Positions 6,461 through 10,623 of a stretch of DNA of 10,623 nucleotides are shown piece by piece. The notes below the pieces were generated by a model, which was not told the DNA's origin, ran no database searches, and saw only the letters and a program-made list of their open reading frames with translations. Numbering within the stretch: the stretch's first letter is position 1; every line of letters begins with the position of its first letter. Source of the DNA: DAIOHQ01 sp036744635 (GTDB lineage: Bacteria > Planctomycetota > Phycisphaerae > Tepidisphaerales > Tepidisphaeraceae); contig DAIOHQ010000177.1 in the NCBI GenBank assembly GCA_036744635.1, forward strand, positions 1 through 10,623, read 5' to 3'. The position numbers and the translations under genes were made by a program.

Positions 6461-7402
6461 ATGAACTCATCTTCTCGCTTGGGATACCATGCTATGACTC
6501 GACGAAGCCATTGTTGCCGTGCCTTTACCTTGGTCGAGCTGCTGGTGGTAATCGGCATCATCGCCATGCTCATCGCAATCCTGCTGCCGGCACTGAACCG
6601 TGCCCGCAAGGCGGCCCGTGCCGCCCAGTGCGCATCCAACATGCGCCAGATTGGCCAGGCGTCGCTGATGTACGCCAATGACAACAAAAGCCGAATTCCC
6701 AACCACTCTGGCCCCGCTCTCGCCGAATCCGTTCCCGCCGGCTTCAACACCGCCCAGCCCGTTCCCGGATTCTCCGGCTGGCCGTGGTCCAACAGCGCAT
6801 TGAACTACAATGACTGGTCCGCCCTCTGCCGCGAATGGATGGACGCCGTCGCCTACCAGACCGGCTGGCGCGGCCAGGATGCCAACGGCGTCGATCTCAA
6901 GCTCACTTATATGGGCCGCTTCGCCGCCAATCAGCACGAGGATTACCGCCGCCGCACCCAGATTCTCTGGTGCCCGGAAGTCGATCAGGACAAGTATTCC
7001 ACCGCCATCGACACCACCAGCTTTGGCGTCCCCAATTATGTGAGCTGGGCATTCACCACCAGCTCGACCACGCCGTCAGCCAGCAACGGCTGGTACGACT
7101 GCCTGGTGGTGACCAAGATCAAACGTTCATCCGAGGTGGTTTATCTCTGCGAAACCTCGCCAACCATCTGGATCTGGCGCAGCCAGGCGACCGATGACAT
7201 CATGGGCGCCACCGGCGGAGGCTGGTCCCACCCCGGCATGAATTATCTGTTTTTCGATGGTCACGTCGACCGCCTGCGCAAGCCCCCGCATCCCATCGGC
7301 GCCGTCGGCACCTTTACCACCCGCGACAAGGATTTCTGGACCAATCCATCGACCGCGTGGGCTGATTTCAAGAAGGCTTACGGCTCGGTCGGCGGCCGAT
7401 AG
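6461..7402 (+). CDS. Type II secretion/pilin-like protein with N-terminal methylation motif and H-X8-DG C-terminus
   Basis: Pseudopilin-like protein of 313 residues of the kind present in many copies in planctomycetes. A basic leader (about residues 1-21) precedes FTLVELLVVIGIIAMLIAILLPAL, the hydrophobic helix with Glu26 at +5 of the expected prepilin-peptidase site; the residue before the cut is Ala, not Gly. RARKAARAAQCASNMRQIGQASLMYANDN follows as usual in this group. The C-terminal SHPGMNYLFFDGHV resembles the H-X9-DG prepilin-processing-associated signature but has eight residues between H257 and D266. The cysteines and Trp-rich middle are unassigned. The ATG at 6461 or the one at 6494 (MTRRSHCCRAF) may be the start; neither has a well-placed ribosome-binding site. 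No other secretion gene is nearby, so its partner machinery must be encoded elsewhere. It converges on the TPR gene. Confidence 0.9.
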   Translation: MNSSSRLGYHAMTRRSHCCRAFTLVELLVVIGIIAMLIAILLPALNRARKAARAAQCASNMRQIGQASLMYANDNKSRIPNHSGPALAESVPAGFNTAQPVPGFSGWPWSNSALNYNDWSALCREWMDAVAYQTGWRGQDANGVDLKLTYMGRFAANQHEDYRRRTQILWCPEVDQDKYSTAIDTTSFGVPNYVSWAFTTSSTTPSASNGWYDCLVVTKIKRSSEVVYLCETSPTIWIWRSQATDDIMGATGGGWSHPGMNYLFFDGHVDRLRKPPHPIGAVGTFTTRDKDFWTNPSTAWADFKKAYGSVGGR

Positions 7403-7416
7403 ATTCTGCAAATCGC

Positions 7417-9933
7417 TCAGGGCATCGTCGCCGGCGCCGCACCCGCCTCGTTTGTTGCTGGCTGAGTCGCGGCCGGCTGGGTGGCGGCGTAGGTGTTGAA
7501 CTCCTGCACCGCCGCGGCAAATTGCTTCACCTGATCATCTTTGTCAGACTCAATGATCGTCTTCAGGATCGCCTTCTGCTGAGCGAGGTCCAGCCCCTGC
7601 ACCGCCACCACCCCCAGCAGCCGGCGCTGCCAGTCGGCATCTTCCAGCATCTTGCTCACCACCTTTGCCCGCTCTTCGGGCGTCGCCAGCCGGGCATACA
7701 GATACGATGCCCACGGCCCCACCCCTTCGGTGGTGTCATTGGTAGCCTTGCGGATCATGTCGACGAACTCGTTCTCCAGCGGCTTGGCCTGCGGCTGCGG
7801 GTTCTGCCGGAAGACTTGCACGAAGCTGGTCAGCAACTCCACGCCGCGGATCTTTTCCGCGGCGGTTCCGTTGGCCATGGTGTTGAACAATTTATTCTTG
7901 GCGGTGGGGTCCAGAAGGTTCCTGCCGGTGCGCTCCAGAAAGGTATTGAAGGCGACTTTCTGCCCCGCTGGTCCGGGCCCGATATTCCCCTGCACCGAAG
8001 TCGGATTGGTGATCACGCTGGCGACCAACTGGATCGTGCTCTGCGGCCGGCTGCGAAAGACGCTCTGCAGCACGCCATCGTCGATGCGCACCACCTGAGT
8101 CACCGAGTGCTGCGGGGCCAACACCACCTCGTGGCCGATGCGGGCATAGGCCACCCGCGGCAAATACTGCGGGGCCACCCCCTTGATCTGGGCATCCACC
8201 CACAGGTCGGGATGAATCAGCCCCTCGGCGTCGATGGTCAGGGGAAAATCGCCGACGTTCTGAATCGTCACCCGGGCGAACATCGGCACCGCGAACTCGT
8301 GCGCTACCTGCATCGGCGACGCCTTCACCAGGTAAAACTTCCCCGGCATCTCCACCACGTCCAGAAAGCCCGTGGGAAACTTGTCCACAATCTCCTGGAT
8401 CTTGCCGGCGTTCGCCTGCGCCACCGGCCGGGCCCCGGTATCGCGCAGGATTTCCCAGAGCTGGGCGGCCAGCAATCCCGAGGGATTGTTTCCCAGAATC
8501 TTCGCCGCCTCATCCGCCGCCTTCTCCTTGGACGTTTTCGCCTCGATCAGCGCCATCCCCGCCGCCGCCAGCGGATCGCGGTCGGCGATGGCCGACAGCT
8601 TCACCCTGGCCTCATCCGGCTTGCCCTGCTTCAGATAATTCCACCCCTCCAGCCGGGTCACCGTCACATTCCCCTCCGGAAGCAGCCCGGTAAGCACCTC
8701 GATCAGCTTCATCGCCTCCTGCGGCTTGTTGTTGTAATAGAGCTCGAACCAGGCCATGTCGGCCAACACCGCCACGTAGGCGTTCTTCAGCTCCTCATCA
8801 TGCTTCTCCTTGAGGTTCTTGATGTCCGCGCTCAGGTCCGGCAGCGCTGACTCCTCATCCGCCTCCACCGGCCGGGTCGTCGCGGTGATATCCCCCATCT
8901 CCTTGCGCACCACCTGCAGCCGATTCTGCAGGGCGATCGAGGCATGGGCCAGAATCTTGGCGCCGTTCTCACTGTTCCCCACCCGCCGCTGCAGCGACAG
9001 GAACAAGAACCACGCGTCCACGTCGTTGACGTTGTATTGAATGAGCTGCCCCGCCAGCGAGCTGGCCGACTGCACCTGGTCCGCCACCGACAACGCCGCG
9101 GCATATTCCAGCACCACCGCCGGCGGCGGCGCCTGGCCGGTCTGCTTGTAGGCGGTCAGCGCCGCCGAATACCAGGTCAGCGCGGCATTGACCAATCCCG
9201 ACTCCGCCAGCTCGTGGGCCAGCGATGATGCGATCGTCGGCTGCGCCGGGTTGGCCCGCAGCAGTCCCACCAGCGCCTCCACCCGGTCGGCCGCGCCCCC
9301 GGTCTGCGCCACCATGTCATAGCGCATCTGCAGGCCCGCCAGATTCACCGGATTGAGCTTCATGCCGCTGTCGAGCATCTCCCGCCCGGCGGCATCCTCG
9401 GAGCGATCGAACAGCACGCGGGCGCACGCCACCGCCGCCTGCGCCCGCACCTCCTTTGAAACCGTCTCCTGTCCGGTGAGCTTCTTGAGGTACTCCACCT
9501 TGTCATCGGCGGTCTGCATGGTGTTGAGATACAGGTCCATCAGCTTGATCTGGGCTACTTTGTCCGCGGGATCGAGCAGACGGTATTTCTTCAGCGCCTC
9601 GATCGCCTTGTCCCCATCATGAATCGTCAGCGCCGCCTCCGACTGCAGCAGCGGATAGCTGGGCTCCTTCGGATTCAGCCGCATGGCCGCATCCAGCAGG
9701 ATGATGCTCTGCTTCCAGTTGGGCGGCAAAACATATTTCCCCTTCAGCGCCCCCTGAGCCAGTTCGCAAACCCGGTCGGCAAAGATCACATCGGCATCCG
9801 ACACCGCCCCTGCCGCTGTCTCCCCCGCGCCACCGCCTTCATTCCCCCCTGCCGCCCGCGCCGTTGGCGCGGTCAGGGCCAGACCTACCGCCGCCGACAC
9901 CACCACCATCCGCCGCATCATCCAGGTCCGCAT
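7417..9933 (-). CDS. Exported TPR-like repeat protein of unknown function
   Basis: Large protein of 838 residues. It opens with a signal peptide: basic MRTWMMRRM, a hydrophobic run, and a likely cleavage after TARA (about residue 27), so it should be exported. Residues about 70-510 are mostly helical with TPR-like units, for example YPLLQSEAALTIHDGDKAIEALKKYRLLDP, and LEGWNYLKQGKPDEARVKLSAIADRDPLAA. About 525-660 is richer in strands (VPMFARVTIQNVGDFPLTI, VVLAPQHSVTQVVRI), suggesting an immunoglobulin-like domain. About 675-812 is helical again, possibly HEAT-like. The tail ATQPAATQPATNEAGAAP is low-complexity and typical of Phycisphaerae-like proteins. The ATG at 9933 has AAAGGA about nine bases upstream; the frame's earlier ATG would disrupt the signal peptide. 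No catalytic motif is seen, so a scaffold or assembly role in the periplasm is only a guess. The gene follows a small membrane protein gene by 79 bp. Confidence 0.88.
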   Translation of the reverse strand: MRTWMMRRMVVVSAAVGLALTAPTARAAGGNEGGGAGETAAGAVSDADVIFADRVCELAQGALKGKYVLPPNWKQSIILLDAAMRLNPKEPSYPLLQSEAALTIHDGDKAIEALKKYRLLDPADKVAQIKLMDLYLNTMQTADDKVEYLKKLTGQETVSKEVRAQAAVACARVLFDRSEDAAGREMLDSGMKLNPVNLAGLQMRYDMVAQTGGAADRVEALVGLLRANPAQPTIASSLAHELAESGLVNAALTWYSAALTAYKQTGQAPPPAVVLEYAAALSVADQVQSASSLAGQLIQYNVNDVDAWFLFLSLQRRVGNSENGAKILAHASIALQNRLQVVRKEMGDITATTRPVEADEESALPDLSADIKNLKEKHDEELKNAYVAVLADMAWFELYYNNKPQEAMKLIEVLTGLLPEGNVTVTRLEGWNYLKQGKPDEARVKLSAIADRDPLAAAGMALIEAKTSKEKAADEAAKILGNNPSGLLAAQLWEILRDTGARPVAQANAGKIQEIVDKFPTGFLDVVEMPGKFYLVKASPMQVAHEFAVPMFARVTIQNVGDFPLTIDAEGLIHPDLWVDAQIKGVAPQYLPRVAYARIGHEVVLAPQHSVTQVVRIDDGVLQSVFRSRPQSTIQLVASVITNPTSVQGNIGPGPAGQKVAFNTFLERTGRNLLDPTAKNKLFNTMANGTAAEKIRGVELLTSFVQVFRQNPQPQAKPLENEFVDMIRKATNDTTEGVGPWASYLYARLATPEERAKVVSKMLEDADWQRRLLGVVAVQGLDLAQQKAILKTIIESDKDDQVKQFAAAVQEFNTYAATQPAATQPATNEAGAAPATMP

Positions 9934-9958
9934 ATTTTTGTATCCTTTGGTCACTGGC

Positions 9959-9995
9959 CAGTAGTCAGCAATCCACAACGAACTACTGACTACTG
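9959..9995. repeat. Inverted repeat (type C) upstream of the TPR gene
   Basis: CAGTAGTCAG (9959-9968) and its complement CTGACTACTG (9986-9995) pair perfectly around a 17-base loop, with further ACTGACT units on the right arm. It lies in the 79-bp gap between the small membrane protein gene and the TPR gene, both on the minus strand. The build, short tandem units in opposed arms, is like type A but with a different unit. Confidence 0.85.
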
Positions 9996-10012
9996 ACTAA
10001 TCGACAACTTCT

Positions 10013-10324
10013 TCATCTCCCCGCCAACCCCAGCGCGATCGCCCCCACCAGCGCCAACAGAAACACCACCGCCGCCGACACCCGCAACACCTCATCGAGC
10101 AACCCCCGGCGATAGACCTTTCCCACCACCAGCGTCAACGCCACCACCTGCGCCCCCGCCAGCGCCCCCGCCGCCCCGCAGCGCATCGCCCACAGCACCA
10201 GGTCGGCGCGATCGCCCCCCCTCGACCCCGCCACCTCTCCCGCGTGCTGCCAGCCCCACAGCCCCGCCATCACCAGCGCCACCGAAATCAATCCCCCACA
10301 CGCCATAGCGATCCGTCGCATCAT
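10013..10324 (-). CDS. Small three-helix membrane protein of unknown function
   Basis: Not recognised. The 103-residue product has three hydrophobic segments at about residues 5-26, 41-70 and 80-101, split by a basic-acidic loop (HAGEVAGSRGGDRAD) and by KVYRRGLLDE, and ends in LALVGAIALGLAGR. It has no cysteine pair or charged catalytic motif beyond these. The ATG at 10324 has GGAGG six bases upstream; the frame is open to 10414, but the added part translates the direct repeats at 10362-10421 and is unlikely to be protein. The downstream neighbour is the exported TPR gene, which it may be co-transcribed with. Both are predicted envelope proteins, so a shared role at the membrane is possible but unproven. 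Confidence 0.75.
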   Translation of the reverse strand: MMRRIAMACGGLISVALVMAGLWGWQHAGEVAGSRGGDRADLVLWAMRCGAAGALAGAQVVALTLVVGKVYRRGLLDEVLRVSAAVVFLLALVGAIALGLAGR

Positions 10325-10346
10325 CACAAACCTCCGTTGAGCGGCG

Positions 10347-10375
10347 TATATACCCCCAACCCCTGCGGTGGGCAA
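10347..10375 (-). promoter_or_regulatory. Candidate promoter of the small membrane protein gene
   Basis: On the minus strand TTGCCC (10375-10370) and TATATA (10352-10347) are separated by 17 bases, each matching four of six consensus bases. A transcript would start near 10340, leaving a short leader with the GGAGG site. The -35 box lies inside the first of the three direct repeats. Confidence 0.45.
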
Positions 10376-10421
10376 TTCACCTGCGGTGGGCAATTCCGCA
10401 CCTGCGGTGGGCAATTCCGCC
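10362..10421. repeat. Three tandem copies of an 18-21 base direct repeat
   Basis: CCTGCGGTGGGCAATTC recurs at 10362, 10380 and 10401; the copies are 18, 21 and 21 bases long, differing only by a 3-base insertion and the last base. They sit in the divergent spacer between the small membrane gene and the methyltransferase-like gene. Each unit contains a TTGCCC box on the minus strand. There are no spacers, so this is not a CRISPR array. Confidence 0.93.
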
Positions 10422-10462
10422 GGTAGGCGGCCATACCCGCTCGCGTTGCTGCGCGGAAGAGC

Positions 10463-10484
10463 TTCGCCGGCGGTTGCCGGCGAA
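10463..10484. repeat. Perfect 9-bp stem hairpin upstream of the methyltransferase-like gene
   Basis: TTCGCCGGC and GCCGGCGAA flank a GGTT loop. The sequence after it on the plus strand is TTGGGG, not a U-run, so termination is not supported. It overlaps the candidate -35 box of the plus-strand promoter. Confidence 0.7.
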
Positions 10485-10502
10485 TTGGGGATCGGCTATC
10501 CT
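10474..10502 (+). promoter_or_regulatory. Candidate promoter for a leaderless methyltransferase transcript
   Basis: TTGCCG (10474-10479) and TATCCT (10497-10502) have ideal 17-base spacing, each matching four of six consensus bases. The expected start point coincides with the ATG at 10509, and no ribosome-binding site precedes that ATG, so the mRNA may be leaderless. Confidence 0.4.
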
Positions 10503-10508
10503 GCGCGC

Positions 10509-10623
10509 ATGGCGAAAAGGGAGCGGACCGCAAAACAGACCACGACTTCCGCCCCCGCCCCGCCCGCTCCCGGCAAGCCTTCTTCCCTGCTCGATACCCG
10601 GATCATCTACTGCGGCGACAACC
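10509..10623 (+). CDS. N-terminus of a probable site-specific DNA methyltransferase (truncated by window end)
   Basis: Only 38 residues are visible. A Lys/Arg then Thr/Ala/Pro-rich flexible head (MAKRERTAKQTTTSAP) leads to SLLDTRIIYCGDN, cut at the window edge. The RIIYCGDN strand is how many beta-class DNA adenine or cytosine-N4 methyltransferases begin, normally followed by NLEQL and a few tens of residues later by the DPPF/DPPY catalytic motif. Neither is in view, so this rests on the short opening match and the call is provisional. It is divergent from the small membrane gene. It might be a lone regulatory methyltransferase, or part of a restriction-modification or other defence locus beyond the window. 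No restriction enzyme can be seen here. Confidence 0.6.
   Translation, partial: MAKRERTAKQTTTSAPAPPAPGKPSSLLDTRIIYCGDN

Noticed and set aside
7403..7416. Bidirectional terminator between the convergent genes
   Set aside because: The gap is only 14 bases and holds no stem; no hairpin with U-runs is seen around it.
7522..8850. Plus-strand open frame opposite the TPR gene
   Set aside because: It is a shadow rich in His, Arg and Leu; the minus frame has a signal peptide and a long uninterrupted helical protein.
10325..10414. N-terminal extension of the small membrane protein
   Set aside because: It translates the direct repeats (ELPTAG units) and would pass over the GGAGG site placed for the ATG at 10324.
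10362..10421. CRISPR array
   Set aside because: The three repeats are directly adjacent with no unique spacers, and no cas gene is visible.
1..10623. tRNA, rRNA or insertion sequence
   Set aside because: I saw no cloverleaf-like segment, no rRNA signature and no transposase frame on either strand.

Overview
The window is GC-rich and looks like a chromosomal segment of a planctomycete, most likely a Phycisphaerae-type lineage. The lineage is inferred from protein style, not from a marker gene. Three things point to it: a lone pseudopilin with an RAFTLVELLVVIGIIA leader and a C-terminal H-X8-DG signature, a secreted repeat protein ending in ATQPAATQPAT, and many genes without a clear Shine-Dalgarno site. 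Ten unknown bases (4346-4355) mark an assembly gap.

Layout: positions 1-6155 hold six genes, all on the minus strand. In transcription order they are a DUF502 membrane protein, the short ribosome hibernation factor HPF, a PtsN-type EIIA, HPr, enzyme I (PtsI), and RNase E/G, whose 3' end runs off the window. A spacer of about 305 bp (6156-6460) separates them from a plus-strand pseudopilin-like gene with a perfect extended -10 promoter. That gene converges, with only 14 bp between, on a large minus-strand gene for an exported TPR-like protein. Upstream of the latter is a small minus-strand membrane protein of unknown function. The last 115 bp hold the plus-strand start of a gene resembling site-specific DNA methyltransferases.

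How the genes may work together: EI (His191), HPr (His17) and EIIA (His69) form a complete phosphorelay, but no sugar permease (EIIB/EIIC) is present. This suggests a regulatory PTS like PTS-Ntr. HPr also has a Lys50-Ser51 motif at the position used by HPr kinase. The relay sits between a translation-silencing factor and the main mRNA-decay endonuclease, which suggests, but does not prove, a common role in adjusting translation and RNA turnover to metabolic state.

The most unusual DNA feature is a set of long intergenic inverted repeats of at least three sequence types. Three of them fill three consecutive gaps of the pts-rng gene string (ptsN/hpr, hpr/ptsI, ptsI/rng), a fourth lies before the TPR gene, and a separate direct-repeat cluster lies in the divergent spacer at the right end. 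I did not find a clearly new defence or biosynthetic system. The best leads are the hairpins between cistrons, the PTS/hibernation/RNase grouping, and the methyltransferase cut by the right edge.
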